Below are positions 28,285 through 38,799 of a stretch of DNA of 39,410 nucleotides, one piece after another. Origin of the DNA: Saprospiraceae bacterium (lineage in GTDB: Bacteria; Bacteroidota; Bacteroidia; Chitinophagales; Saprospiraceae); NCBI GenBank assembly GCA_012031785.1, contig JAAUTG010000008.1, positions 1-39,410 on the forward strand. Direction: 5' to 3'. Each line of letters opens with the position of its first letter. Within the stretch, counting starts at the first letter, position 1. The notes beneath the pieces were generated by a model. That model saw nothing but the letters and a program-made list of their open reading frames with translations. It had not been told where the DNA came from and searched no databases. The translations under genes were made by a program, and so were the position numbers.

Positions 28285-28390
28285 TTTTACTGGAAAATAC
28301 CAGTGTGTGGTAGAAGACTTTTGGTGATAAAAAAACCAAAAAGTGCTGAGGTATAAATTATGAGTACCAAGTTATAAGTTTATTATATGA

Positions 28391-28421
28391 TAACCAATAA
28401 ATTTTCACAATTTATTGGTTA
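28391..28421. terminator. Hairpin between convergent peptidase and helicase genes
   Basis: TAACCAATAAATT (28391-28403) pairs perfectly with 28409-28421 around a 5-base loop. It lies between two convergent genes and probably ends both transcripts. Confidence 0.65.
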
Positions 28422-28451
28422 CTCATTTCTAGTCTAAACATTTAAAACAAC

Positions 28452-31360
28452 CTATTCCAGCAGATAAATCAATTCATCGCGCTGGAAATCGCGCTGCCCT
28501 GATGTAGCTAAAATATCATCTGCCAATTGGCGTTTGTGGTCTTGAAGCGTGAGTATTTTTTTCTTCAATAGTGTCCTTCGCAATAAATTTTGTTGCGAAA
28601 ACAGGGCGAGTTTGTCCGATGCGATGCGCACGAGCAATAGCTTGATCTTCTGCATTAGGATTCCACCAAGGGTCGAGGATGAAAACATAATCTGCTGCGG
28701 TGAGATTAAGACCTGTGCCACCTGCTTTGAGGGAAATAAGAAAAGTGGAAATGGATGAGTTATTTTGAAATTCTTCCACTGCCTTGTCGCGCTGCAAAGC
28801 ACTATCTTGACCAGTGAGCTTACAATAGGTTGCGCCTTGCTGCATGAGTTCTTGTTCAAAAAGGGCAAGATGTTTAGTGAATGCGCTAAATACTAGCACT
28901 TTATGTCCACTTTTACGAATGATATCCAACTGATGCAGAATGTAACTAAATTTTCCGCTACTGCCTTCAAAAGTTGGAACGGATAGTATAGGATGATTGG
29001 CAATTAGTCTTAGTTTGGTTAATGATTGTAATACGAGGCTTCGGTAAGTGAAATCACCTAATTGATAATGCTCCAACAAATGATTACGAACCGCTGATTT
29101 TTCGCGTTCGTATATTTTTTCTTGCTCCTCGCTCATGTCAATATACACAACTTGAGTGGATAAAGCGGGTAAGTCCTTAGCAACTGCTTGTTTGGTGCGA
29201 CGGAGTAAAAATGGTTGAACAATTCTGCGAAGATCCTCTGTTCTTAATTCGTTGCGTTGCTTTTCGATGGGAGTGATAAAATGTTTTTGAAAAAAGTTGA
29301 AACTGCCCAACAAAGTGGGATTAATGAATTGCATTTGCGACCAGATGTCTGCCAGTGAATTTTCAATGGGTGTACCAGAAAGTGATATTTTATATCCTGC
29401 TTTTAGTTCGTTGATGGCTTTAAAAACTTGCGATGACTTGTTTTTAATGTGCTGACTTTCATCTAGTACAATACATTCAAACTGATATTTTTTCAGAATG
29501 TCTTTATCTTTCAGAGCGGTTTGGTAAGTCGTTAGTACCACATCGAAGCGATGGAGTAGTTTTTCATGCACTTTTCGTTTGCTCCCTATGTATTTTAGCC
29601 TCATTAGATGAGGTGCAAAGGTTTTCAATTCTTTTTCCCAATTGAACACTAGCGAAGCTGGTAAAATAATTAGCGCATGAAGACTTTGATAGTAGTCTTG
29701 CTGATAAGTTTGCTCAAAAATATTGAGCTGTGTGGTAGCGTTTGAAGCAGTAGAAAGCGCACCATTTTCTTTAACATACAGTAATGCAGCAATAGTTTGG
29801 AGGGTTTTTCCTAGCCCCATATCGTCAGCAAGACAGGCTCCAAAGCCTTGTTGATAGTGTTGAATTAACCATTTTACACCTTCTAATTGATAAGGTCGTA
29901 AATTAGCTTTCAAATGAACAGAAGGTTGGTAATCAATTATTTCACAAGTTGGTACTTCTTTATTTACACTAATTTGAATTTCCTTCAAATCATCTAACAA
30001 AGTGAACAAAGCTTTGTTAAGCCGCACAGAATTACCAGTTTTTTTTCCATGTAAAGAAAGGGCATGATAACGATGCATCCAACTGGTCGGAATGATGAAA
30101 AAAGTACCGTTAGTTAAAGGGAAAAATTGGTCTTGCCGTTTGATGTAAGGAAATAAACTAGCAAAAGTAATTGTCTCTGCCCCAATAGAGACAGTGCCGT
30201 GAATATCGAACCAGTCATTACTAACTTGAGCAGTAAATTGGCTATGAAAGGTGTCAAGGGCAATAACTTTTATCTTGTATTTTCGGTATCTTTATTGTAA
30301 ATCCAGCCTCCTCCAATTGATTTTTATGAGTAACCAACCAATGAACTAGGGAAAATAGTTCGCTTTTGCATCTTTAAGTTGAAATAAACTTGTAGTTTCT
30401 TTGCTAAGCCCTAACAGTGATAAGGTATCTATTAGTGCTTGCTCGGCGGTTAGGTCTCGTTCGGTGAGTTGCACAATAATATCGTCTTTATCAACCAGCA
30501 ATTGCGTGTGTTTCCGTTGTTTGTCATACCAATAAAAGCGAGTATTTTGGTATTGAAATTGTAAACTCAAGCCAAACGATTGTTCCATAAAATGCTCTGT
30601 GATCTCCAAAGTCGCGTACTGAAGTTGCCGATCTGTCAGCACCTCAAAGCCTTCGGTATCTAAAGTTACCTTCGTAGCCACTTTGAGGATGAACTTTTCA
30701 AAGTAATCTTTAATGACCTTTTTCTTTACAATTACAACATCCTCCTTCAAAAATGGCTGGAGCATATTCCCATTGATATGCGCTACTTGTGCCAACCGAT
30801 TACCCAAAATGACCCAAGCGGATTCGTTGGTAAGTTTAATCATTCCTACTTTAGACGGTATGATAAGTTGATTGCCCAGCCACAAATGCAGTTGATAAAT
30901 CATGTTTTCGCTTCCTTTGCGAAAGCATAGTTGAGGCGTAAGTTTATCTGCTTCAAAGTGGCATTGATGTTGGCTTATAGGCTGATTTTTTGCCAAGTTA
31001 AAAACCACAGGCACCTGTTGTTGCTGCATCAATATCAGTAATTGATTCATCACCCTGTCTAAGTGAGCAAGAAGTAACTCACGGATGATTTTAGACTCTA
31101 GTAAATCTTTGAGCGGGGAGGACTTTTTTTTGATTTTCTGAAAATTTTTCCTCCAGATAATTAGGCTGTAAAGTAGCTGCAATTTGTAATATTTTTGGGT
31201 AAGTATCATTGTTTAGAGCGTAACTATCAATGGTAACTGTATTGACTCGTTTTTGTAGGTATTTTGGTTGTCGCATTTCGTCCAAATCCGCAAGGTAATA
31301 TTCAGGGAAAATAATACCTGACAAATGCGGACGAAAGTTACAGACTAGCAGATATTTCAT
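28452..31360 (-). CDS. SNF2/RapA-family helicase (four frameshifts)
   Basis: The corrected gene encodes a 968-residue SNF2-type DNA translocase. The N-terminal ~430 residues (start MKYLLVCNFRPHLSGIIFPE) are specific to Bacteroidota homologues. The ATPase core follows: motif I DDMGLGKT, motif II DESQ, motif III SGTPIENS, and helicase C with KAGGTGLNLTAADYVF and QAIARAHRIGQ. Four indels break it: an extra T at 31124-31131, a missing G at 30349-30351, an extra T at 30268-30271 and an extra T near 28556-28562. All four together give exactly 969 codons. Such proteins remodel protein-DNA or polymerase complexes; the exact role is unknown. It is the last gene of the long minus-strand block. Confidence 0.85.
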
Positions 31361-31448
31361 GGATTAAGCTGGCTTATGAATGATGAGTTAATTATGTATT
31401 GCTTATTCCGTAAGATGGATTGAAGTTGAGTTAAAAAACAGGTAATTT

Positions 31449-32577
31449 TCAGTTTTGTAGAACTTCTTGAATTACTGTAAGTATCTGGTCGGCGATGAGG
31501 CGATCATCAACTCGTGGAGTGCTTTTTGCCGCCCGTATTCGCCCATAGCAATACGTTGAGCAGTAGGCATTTCGATAATTTTTTTGACGTATTCAAAGAG
31601 GATGTCTGTATTCTGAACGGGTACTAAATAACCATTTTTCCCATGTTCTATTGCCTCTCGACAGCCTGGAACGTCGGTACTTATGGCAGGTTTTCCCATT
31701 GCCATTCCTTCTTGAATAGCTCTTGGTATTGCCTCTCGGTAAGAAGGCAGCACAATACAATCACTTTCTGCAAGATATGGGCGAACATCTTTCACAAACC
31801 CCTTATAATCAATATATTGTTGTGTTATCCAATCCTGTAATTCTGTTTCTTTGATGGCGGCTGGGTTTTGGGTATCTATTTCTCCCAGCACCCAAAATTG
31901 AACCGTCGGATATAGAAGGCGGATTTTTTTAGCCACTGCGACAAATTCTATAATTCCTTTATCATATAGCAACCGACCCACAAAGATAAAGACGAGTGTA
32001 TTTTGATGAGATGATTTTGGAATAGGCTGAAAGTTAATAATGTCCACGCCGCAGCCTTTCACAGAAAGCGCTTGGTCAGCAGCTACTAATTTATCTTTAA
32101 GGAATAGGATTCTATCATCGTGGTTTTCAAAAATAACTTTGCTATTGGAAGTTAAAGCGATACGATATAAAAAAGTGGAAAGCCTGTTAATCAAACCATT
32201 ATGGATAAACGTATAGCCTAACCAGTGATGACAGAAATATTATCAAGCCCCAAGTAACGTGCCGCAAAACTGCCGTACAAATTAGGTTTGATTGTATAAT
32301 GAAGTGCTAGATCAACCTTTTGCTTTCTATACAAATGAATGAGTTCAGCAATTAACAATAAATCCTGAAGTGGGTTAATACCTTTTCGAGATAGATGCTT
32401 AACTGGAACATGCTTAACATAAGGAAATTCAGTCAAATAGTCAATATATTCATCTACTGGTGCGATAACTATCAATTCAAAGCCTGCTTCGTGTAAGGCT
32501 TTTAGAATATTTTTTCTGAAATTCGATATATTCCAAGTCGTATTAGCAACTAAGGCAATTTTTTGTTTATGTACCAT
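31449..32577 (-). CDS. Glycosyltransferase family 4 (two frameshifts)
   Basis: The corrected protein has 376 residues and a GT-B fold. The N-terminal acceptor domain starts KIALVANTTWNISNFRK. The C-terminal domain has FVGRLLYDKGI and the GT4 donor-binding EX7E motif in REAIPRAIQEGMAMGKP. One base is missing in the A2 run at 32220-32221 (ITGLGYTFIHNG restored) and one at 31509-31510 (HEFDDRLIADQIL restored, ending EVLQN), giving 377 codons. It would add a sugar to a lipid-linked glycan at the cytoplasmic membrane face. It follows the WecA-type gene, as in many O-antigen or capsule clusters where the first transferase acts after the priming enzyme. The sugar is not predictable. Confidence 0.88.
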
Positions 32578-32814
32578 TCAATATTCTGTGCGCAAATGCA
32601 ACAATAAGTAGCTTCGAGTGATTATTATTATTTTACAAGAATCATAGATTCATTTTTGACCATTCATACTTCAATTAATAATTGAGCAATGAGCAATAAA
32701 TAAAATATTGCTTTACTTCCATAACTCATTCATTATTAAATGATAAACTCGCAATTCATAACTAAACAATGCTACCATTTTCATATCACAAAGTTATGTT
32801 ACGATTATGCAAAT

Positions 32815-33903
32815 TTATGCAATTGTTTGTGCTAATTTATTTTTCTTTTTATGTACCAAAAAATAAAGCCATCCTGTGGCAGAAGCAGCAAGAAACAAAA
32901 CTAAAATTAAGAGATTTAGTGTCCCAATGTGTTGAAAGTAGAACACCATTACAATAAAGAGTATATTAACTCCAACAAGAGTTGCAGAGGCCTGACTGTG
33001 CGAAAAGCCATAATCAAGTAATAAATGATGAATATGCGTCCGATCTGGACTAAATGGCGAGCGACCTTTCAACATTCGGGTTGTAAAGACGCGCAAAGTG
33101 TCAAATAAGGGAATAATAAGTATGCCAAAAGCAACTGCTGGCGCGGCTTCAACAGCATAAGGAATATCGGGTGGAAAGTATTTGTGTGCTTCAATAAATT
33201 TAATGATTAAAATAGAACACACCAGTCCCAACATCAACGAACCAGTATCGCCCATAAATATCTTAGCAGGTGTGATATTGTAACGTAGGAAAGCAACCAC
33301 TGAACCAGCCGTAGCAAAGGCGACTACGCTTAGCTCTTTATATTCTATTTTGAAGGCATCGTTGCTGACTAGAAAAAACCAAGCCCCTAATACGGTAAGA
33401 ATAAGCGTAGAGATACCACCAGCCAAGCCATTGATGCCATCAATTAAATTAAAGGCATTTACAATTACAATTATTGTAAAAAAAGACAACGGAATAGCAA
33501 TAAATTCTGGCAAATCATTCACACCAAATAACCCATACAAACTTGTTATTTTGATGTGTGAATTATAAACCAAAATACCTGCGGCTAGAAATTGCGCTGC
33601 TAACTTTACACGAGGTGAAACAGGTTCTATATCATCTTTTGCACCAATCAGAAAAATAATTAGAAACGCGCAAAGAATATATTGTAAGTTTCCAAACACA
33701 TAAAAAGGTGTCCAAAGTACAATTGAAAAGATTAAACCTGCAAAGATACCTATTCCCCCTAAAGAAGGTGTTTTCACTACATGCGAACGCCTTTCTCCTG
33801 GTTCATCCACAAGATTTTTAACCTTTGCTATATGAATGATAGAAGGAATAGAGATGTAAGTCAATGTAAAGGCTGTAATAAATGCTAAAATCATGTCATA
33901 CAT
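32815..33903 (-). CDS. WecA/TagO-type undecaprenyl-phosphate sugar-phosphate transferase
   Basis: This 362-residue polytopic membrane enzyme moves a sugar-1-phosphate, probably GlcNAc-1-P, onto undecaprenyl phosphate and so starts glycan assembly. It has about ten membrane helices. Family motifs are GAKDDI, NAFNLIDGINGLAGG, FMGDTGSLMLG and the histidine motif DRTHIHHLL. It differs from MraY in lacking the pentapeptide-specific loops. A perfect minus-strand -7 element TAACTTTG (plus strand 33927-33934) lies just upstream, so the gene may also have its own promoter inside the cluster. The stop is 237 bases before the GT4 start, a wide gap for an operon. Confidence 0.9.
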   Translation of the reverse strand: MYDMILAFITAFTLTYISIPSIIHIAKVKNLVDEPGERRSHVVKTPSLGGIGIFAGLIFSIVLWTPFYVFGNLQYILCAFLIIFLIGAKDDIEPVSPRVKLAAQFLAAGILVYNSHIKITSLYGLFGVNDLPEFIAIPLSFFTIIVIVNAFNLIDGINGLAGGISTLILTVLGAWFFLVSNDAFKIEYKELSVVAFATAGSVVAFLRYNITPAKIFMGDTGSLMLGLVCSILIIKFIEAHKYFPPDIPYAVEAAPAVAFGILIIPLFDTLRVFTTRMLKGRSPFSPDRTHIHHLLLDYGFSHSQASATLVGVNILFIVMVFYFQHIGTLNLLILVLFLAASATGWLYFLVHKKKNKLAQTIA

Positions 33904-33926
33904 GGCAGAACCTTTTTAAATCCACA

Positions 33927-33934
33927 CAAAGTTA
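33927..33934 (-). promoter_or_regulatory. Candidate -7 element before the WecA-type gene
   Basis: The minus strand reads TAACTTTG, a perfect TAnnTTTG match, about 24 bases before the start, the same distance as at pseB. No -33 TTG is seen at the right spacing. Confidence 0.35.
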
Positions 33935-33959
33935 CAACATCATTTTCATTTAAGCCCGA

Positions 33960-35550
33960 TTAAAAATCATAATATTGATTATTCAACCTAGTGACTAACC
34001 CAAGATGAAAGTAATGTACAGTTTCGTTGAATAGGCGAGCCGTCTCTAATTCTGGAGTAAATTTTCGATAAAGATAACCCAATTCAAAACGCAGGTTACT
34101 ACTCGGATTGATTAACACACCTAGTTTGGTGTCCGCCAATAGGGTAGTAGTTTGAATACCCTGCAATATTTCGTTACCCTTGTTTTGCTCACGAGTGTCG
34201 TTGGATAAGTAAATATCAGCACCTAAATTAACATTAGGTCTATCTTTCCCTTGCAAGGCGTACATTATTTGGGTTTCAAAGAAAAATCGTTTGTATCGGT
34301 AACGCAGTAGTGATACTGATTCAATAAAATTAGCTCCAAGCGGATGCGCCAATGGCTGATTGTAGTGTCCATAATTTTGATAAGTCACTCCGTGCGTGTA
34401 GGTGTAGGGGCGCACATAATTAAATTCCGACTGTATCATCAAATTGGGAATAACCGTATTAAACGATTTGAAGCCTAATTGTAGGGAATATTTATTACCC
34501 CACCATCCTTCACCACCAAAAAATTCATCAAAGAGAAACTCATCTAGCAAGGCTTGACCATATACGTACAAATTATTTGTTAACTCATACTTGATATTTC
34601 CTCCTATTATTACGTTACCACCACCCGAACTTAAAGCAAACTCTACAGGACGGTATAGAATAAAAGGATTCAAATAATTAATATCATAACCTCTAGTACC
34701 TGTACTATCGTGATAAATGGTTGATTCAAAGAGTGCAATTGATAATTTGGGCGTAACTTTTGCTGATAAAATATGGGAAGTGACGTATTTTCGGATGTAA
34801 GTGTCATCTGCGCCTGTTGCATTAATATCCAACATCTGGGTAAATAAGTTGACATACTTTATTTTCCAGAAGGTTGTACTCATACGCAGATAAGGATAAT
34901 TGAAAGCATTATCCGAAAGCAATAAAGAACGGTATCCATCTCCCCAAAAATTTTTACCATAGCCAAGCCTAAAATTGAGAAACTTGTTGGCTTGAAAATC
35001 AAAATAACCATTTACGTAAGCATAATCTCGACCTCCAGTCTTGCCAAAAGGTTTTGGAATACCTTGACCCGGCACCACATTAGTTTCTGCGATGGAACGG
35101 TTGATATAATTTGGAAATTGCGCCTGATTTTCATAGAAATCCGAGTAAAAGATAAAATTATCTCCCAATCGAACACCAAACTGTAATCCCCTTGTGTTAA
35201 CAAATAAGCCTTCTTCTCTAATATTATCCCTTCCTAAACGCAAATCAAGAATTGGATTAAATAAATTGAATAATCAGGTGTTGTACATTGGCAAGGTTTT
35301 CGTTCAATAATTTTCTTCCAAGCCAAGTCTTTGTAAAATTATTATTAATATCGAGCGTTCGCTGTAAAGAATCTACCAATATTCGATGTTCAAAAGGATT
35401 GTAAGGCTGAATCGTACTATGCGCTGTAAATGATAATGCAGGAGCAATTTGATCGGTAAACGTATTACTCAAAGGAATATGCGTCAATTGACCAAACATG
35501 GTGATAGTAAACCAAGAATAAGCAAAAGTAAGTATTAGGTGTCTGTTCAT
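33960..35550 (-). CDS. Outer-membrane barrel protein, RemB/Wzi-like (one frameshift)
   Basis: The corrected protein has 529 residues, with a signal peptide (ending near TMFGQ). Strand-rich segments typical of Bacteroidota outer-membrane barrels follow, including LRLGRDNIREEGLFVNTRG, FWGDGYRSLLLSDNAF and NFWKIKYVNLF-like text. These resemble RemB-type gliding-related proteins and the Wzi capsule-attachment family. One extra base around 35262-35275 shifts the frame; removing it gives 530 codons. It sits between the fcl/coiled-coil genes and the WecA-type gene, so a role in holding or exporting the polysaccharide made by the cluster is reasonable but inferred. Confidence 0.7.
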
Positions 35551-35572
35551 GTTGCGTTGCGAATATTAGTTG

Positions 35573-36388
35573 TTATTGTGGCAATTGGACTTTATCTGCG
35601 TTGATGAGTTTCATGGTATCTTCTGCCATAGCCATAGCGAAGATTTTTTTCCGAGTTAAATAGTTCGTAATACTTTCATCCAAGTAGGTTGAACTGAATA
35701 AAGGAATTAAAATTTTATCTCGATGTTCTGGATAAAAGAAGTAAATATCGTTTAATTTTTCGATAAATTCGTTAATATAGGCAACACTAGGTTTGGACTT
35801 GGTTTCGTTTACTAAAAAGTGGGTATGGTTAAAAGCTATCGCATCGAATTCCCTTCTGTCACTTGGATTATTAATATTGCTAATCCAATGTCGAGCATAT
35901 ACTTTGAGTGGATGAACATTGCCTGTAAGTTGCATAAAAACCATTGGGATATTAGGAATTACAATATCCTCAACAATTGTACCCAACCTATTAGAAAGTT
36001 CTCCCATTTGTTTATTAGCAGTAGCAATAGATTTGTCAAGTCGAGCAACAACTTGTCGCATTTCATCCTTAAAATCCTGCATTTCTGATTTAAAATCCTT
36101 CATCTCGTTTTTAAACTCTAACATTTCTGATTTAAAATCCTTCATCTCATCCTTAAACTCCAACATTTCGTTCTTAAATTCCTTCATTTCAACCTTAAAC
36201 TCCAGCATCTCGTCTTTAAACTCCTTCATTTCATCTTTAAAGTCCTTCATCTCGTTCTTAAACTCTTTCATCTCTGCTTTTAATACAGCAGTTTCCCTTT
36301 CCATGTTAAGGAATGCCTTATTCGTGGAAGTAATAAATTCATACAAAGCAACCTCTATCTTATCTACTCTAACTTCTGTTGATGTCAT
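35573..36388 (-). CDS. Heptad-repeat coiled-coil protein with PD-(D/E)XK-like domain (copy 1)
   Basis: The 271-residue protein has a short N-terminal helix, then about ten heptads of the form E-M-x-(D/E)-F-K-x at residues ~38-110, a long parallel-type coiled coil. A conserved linker (LSNRLGTIVEDIVIP) leads to a C-terminal domain of ~120 residues with REFDAIAF and FLVNETKSK. This spacing of D with E-x-K is the signature of PD-(D/E)XK nuclease-like folds, and the layout resembles DUF3782-type proteins of unknown function. It is intact, 22 bases before the RemB/Wzi-like gene and 52 bases after fcl. The second copy at 38020-38754 shares all three parts. Function is unknown; nuclease activity is inferred from motif only. 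Confidence 0.65.
   Translation of the reverse strand: MTSTEVRVDKIEVALYEFITSTNKAFLNMERETAVLKAEMKEFKNEMKDFKDEMKEFKDEMLEFKVEMKEFKNEMLEFKDEMKDFKSEMLEFKNEMKDFKSEMQDFKDEMRQVVARLDKSIATANKQMGELSNRLGTIVEDIVIPNIPMVFMQLTGNVHPLKVYARHWISNINNPSDRREFDAIAFNHTHFLVNETKSKPSVAYINEFIEKLNDIYFFYPEHRDKILIPLFSSTYLDESITNYLTRKKIFAMAMAEDTMKLINADKVQLPQ
36062..36275 (-). repeat. Degenerate 21-base repeats encoding heptads (copy 1)
   Basis: About ten in-frame 21-base units encode E-M-x-x-F-K-x heptads. They have diverged in sequence (for example GAMs of K, L and Q at position 3) compared with the near-identical units at 38530-38634, so this array looks older. Confidence 0.75.
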
Positions 36389-36440
36389 AATTTCTATTTT
36401 ACTGTTTAATAACTAAGAAAACGGGTAAAAGGTTTCCTTT

Positions 36441-37373
36441 TCAAAACCAATTCTGTCCTTTCAACCCATCATAAACAGACTTTATCCCTTCTTCTAAAGC
36501 AATTTTCGCCTTCCAGCCCGCTCGATGCAGTTTGGAAACATCCATCAATTTACGAGGCGTACCATCTGGTTTTGTTAAATCATGTACTATTTCCCCTTCA
36601 AAGCCAATAATGTTTTTTACTAAATGGGCTAAGTCTTTGATAGAAATATCCTCTCCAACACCAATATTGACAAGACCAGGTTCGTTGTACGTTTGCATTA
36701 AATAGTAACAAGCATCTGCTAAATCATCTACATGCAAAAATTCGCGCAAGGGCGAACCCGTGCCCCAAATGGTCACAGTAGGCAAGTTATTTTTCTTAGC
36801 TTCGTGAAATTTACGAATCAAAGCTGGCAAAACGTGCGATTTTTCTAAATCATAATTATCATTCGGTCCGTAAAGATTAGTAGGCATACACGAAATATAA
36901 TTACACCCAAACTGTGCTCGATAGGCATCACACATTTTAATACCTGCAATTTTTGCGATGGCATAAGGCTCGTTAGTAGGCTCCAAAACTCCTGTCAGTA
37001 AGGCATCTTCTTGTAAGGGCTGTGGAGCTAATTTAGGATAGATACAAGACGAACCTAAAAAGAGCAATTTTTTCACACCATTCAAATAACTGTTGTGAAT
37101 GATGTTATTCTGAATCATCAGATTATCATACAAAAATTCTGCACGATAGGTATTATTAGCTAAAATACCTCCAACCTTAGCCGCAGCTAAAAATACATAA
37201 TCTGGTTTCTCTTGTGCAAAAAAAGATTGTACTTGCGCTTGATTTCTCAAATCTAATTCCGACGAAGCGCGTAACACAAAATTATCAAACCCTTCTTGTT
37301 GAAGTTTTCTTACGATAGCAGAACCCACCATACCTCTATGCCCTGCTACATAGATTTTGTCTTGTTTGTCCAT
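36441..37373 (-). CDS. fcl: GDP-L-fucose synthase
   Basis: This complete 310-residue epimerase/reductase (also called WcaG) turns GDP-4-keto-6-deoxy-mannose into GDP-L-fucose with NADPH. The nucleotide-binding start is [16 protein letters not shown]. The catalytic residues are in LGSSCIYP and YAIAK, and [12 protein letters not shown] and [13 protein letters not shown] are family hallmarks. The gene for the preceding enzyme, GDP-mannose dehydratase, lies two genes upstream at the window edge. An acetyltransferase and a coiled-coil protein separate the pair, which are usually adjacent. Confidence 0.95.
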   Translation of the reverse strand: MDKQDKIYVAGHRGMVGSAIVRKLQQEGFDNFVLRASSELDLRNQAQVQSFFAQEKPDYVFLAAAKVGGILANNTYRAEFLYDNLMIQNNIIHNSYLNGVKKLLFLGSSCIYPKLAPQPLQEDALLTGVLEPTNEPYAIAKIAGIKMCDAYRAQFGCNYISCMPTNLYGPNDNYDLEKSHVLPALIRKFHEAKKNNLPTVTIWGTGSPLREFLHVDDLADACYYLMQTYNEPGLVNIGVGEDISIKDLAHLVKNIIGFEGEIVHDLTKPDGTPRKLMDVSKLHRAGWKAKIALEEGIKSVYDGLKGQNWF

Positions 37374-37429
37374 TGTTGCTTTTTGTTAAAGAAATTCTTT
37401 AAACATATATTGATAGATGTAGAAAGACC

Positions 37430-37986
37430 TTATCTTGCTGTACTTCTCGGTAATTCAAAAAAAGAGTATTTATCAGAAAAGTAGTAGTCTTCGTTGTTGG
37501 GGACAAAATTAAGTTTTTCAAGAGTGATTGAGAAGAAATATTGTCTTTGTGGGTATAAGCCAAAATGAAATCAATATCAAAATGCTTAAAAGCGTAAGCA
37601 ATCAAGTGCGATACCCCTTCTTTCGTAAATCCTAGTTTTCTATATGGAATAGCGGTTTGAAAGCCAACTGTGCATCGGTGTTCTCTGCTATCTATCAATT
37701 CTGCGTTTAGGTCATAAAGATTTAAAAAGCCTATATATTCGTTTGTATCTTTCAGACGCATAAACCAATTGTGACCACAATGTTTTAGGGAATATTTTAC
37801 ATAATTTATATATTCTTCCCATACCATTTTCGCACCATACTCATTCTTGTATCGGTCTAAAACGTAAAGACTAGAATCGAAAGCAAATAATTTCGGTAAC
37901 TGCAAGTAGTTTTCTTCGCTAAGTGGCTCATAGTAAATCCTTTGTGAAGCAGTCATTTCAGGAAAGAAAAAGTGGATATTCTTCAA
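37430..37986 (-). CDS. GNAT-family N-acetyltransferase, RimJ/RimL type (one frameshift)
   Basis: The corrected protein has 185 residues. Its GNAT features are RLKDTNEYIGFLNLYDL (strand 4), VGFQTAIPYRKLGFTKEGVSHLIAYAF (acetyl-CoA loop and helix, here with a diverged Q/RxxGxG/A) and NISSQSLLKKLNFVP (helix 4 and strand 6). One A is missing in the run at 37514-37518; with it the end becomes NNEDYYFSDKYSFFELPR. Without it the frame runs to 37399 with unlikely residues. It lies between the coiled-coil copy 2 and fcl. It could acetylate a sugar, a protein terminus or a small molecule; the sequence does not say. Confidence 0.75.
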
Positions 37987-38019
37987 CGCTTAATTTACAT
38001 TTTTTAGATAGGATGCTTT

Positions 38020-38754
38020 TTAAGGTAAGGATTGAATTGCTTCAAAATTCAATACATCCATGTAATCCCATTCCCGATATGCCAATACATAAACATTTTG
38101 GCTTGTCGCATAATCTATTAGCTCTTTTTCCAATGAAAGTGCCCCAAGCATGAAGATATTTTCTAAGTTACTATACTCTGGAAACAAAATCTTAAATCGT
38201 TTGGACACCTCTTGAACTACCTCGTCTATGTGTTGCATCTTTGGACTAGACTTTACTGAAACGACATATACCTTTTGCTCAGACAAAGCTACTATATCAA
38301 ACTCACCTTCCACTTGTGCCTGTTTTAACTTGCGCCTTCGCCTTGTAGAAACATCTATCAATTCCTCTCCAAAATATCTTTGTATCAATGGCTTTATAGC
38401 TGGTGCTATCAAGTCTTCTACTAATGTACCCATTTTATTTGATATTCCGCCCAACTCTTTGCGAAATTCTTTCATCTCTTTTTCTCGCTCTAGTGAACGT
38501 TTCTCGTTTTGTGATTGGTACACTCGCATCTCGTCTTTAAAGTCTTTCATCTCGTCTTTAAAGTCCTGCATCTCGTCTTTAAAATCTTTCATCTCGTCTT
38601 TAAAGTCCTGCATCTCGTCTTTAAAGTCTCGCATCTCGTCCTTAAATTCTTGATTCGATTTATTCATCATAAAGATAGTTCTATCTACGTTCTGGATAAA
38701 ACTATTCAGCGTATCTTCTAATGAATAAACTCGTTCCCTTAATTCTAAATCCAT
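38020..38754 (-). CDS. Heptad-repeat coiled-coil protein with PD-(D/E)XK-like domain (copy 2)
   Basis: The 244-residue paralogue has the same plan as copy 1: an N-terminal helix, heptads of E-M-(K/Q/R)-D-F-K-D at residues ~35-78, a second charged coil (EKRSLEREKEMKEF), the linker ISNKMGTLVEDLIAP and a C-terminal domain. That domain reads GEFDIVAL then VYVVSVKSSP, so the E-x-K position of copy 1 (ETK) is SVK here. If this is a nuclease fold, the active site is altered and the copy may be inactive or binding-only. The basic stretch RRRRKLK before the domain may contact nucleic acid. It starts after the 18-pair hairpin that follows gmd and ends 33 bases before the GNAT gene. Confidence 0.65.
   Translation of the reverse strand: MDLELRERVYSLEDTLNSFIQNVDRTIFMMNKSNQEFKDEMRDFKDEMQDFKDEMKDFKDEMQDFKDEMKDFKDEMRVYQSQNEKRSLEREKEMKEFRKELGGISNKMGTLVEDLIAPAIKPLIQRYFGEELIDVSTRRRRKLKQAQVEGEFDIVALSEQKVYVVSVKSSPKMQHIDEVVQEVSKRFKILFPEYSNLENIFMLGALSLEKELIDYATSQNVYVLAYREWDYMDVLNFEAIQSLP
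38530..38655 (-). repeat. 21-base tandem repeat within copy 2 coiled coil
   Basis: Five near-identical 21-base units run from 38530 to 38634 (plus-strand unit CTCGTCTTTAAAGTCxxxCAT), with a degenerate sixth at 38635-38655. Alternating variants (TTT, CTG) suggest a 42-base higher-order duplication. Each unit encodes one heptad, so copy-number change would lengthen or shorten the coil without breaking frame. Confidence 0.9.
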
Positions 38755-38799
38755 ACTATAAGTTTACAAAAACATGATGAAATAGCTGTAAGCCATTAT

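Noticed and set aside
28452-31360. Reading the helicase region as several genes or a pseudogene
   Set aside because: Four single-base corrections in runs give exactly 969 codons with all SNF2 motifs intact.
36062-36275. Repeat array considered as a CRISPR
   Set aside because: The units are contiguous 21-base in-frame codon repeats without spacers, inside a coiled-coil gene.
38530-38655. Tandem units considered as a CRISPR or an origin iteron array
   Set aside because: There are no spacers, the period is exactly seven codons, and the units encode regular heptads in an intact gene.
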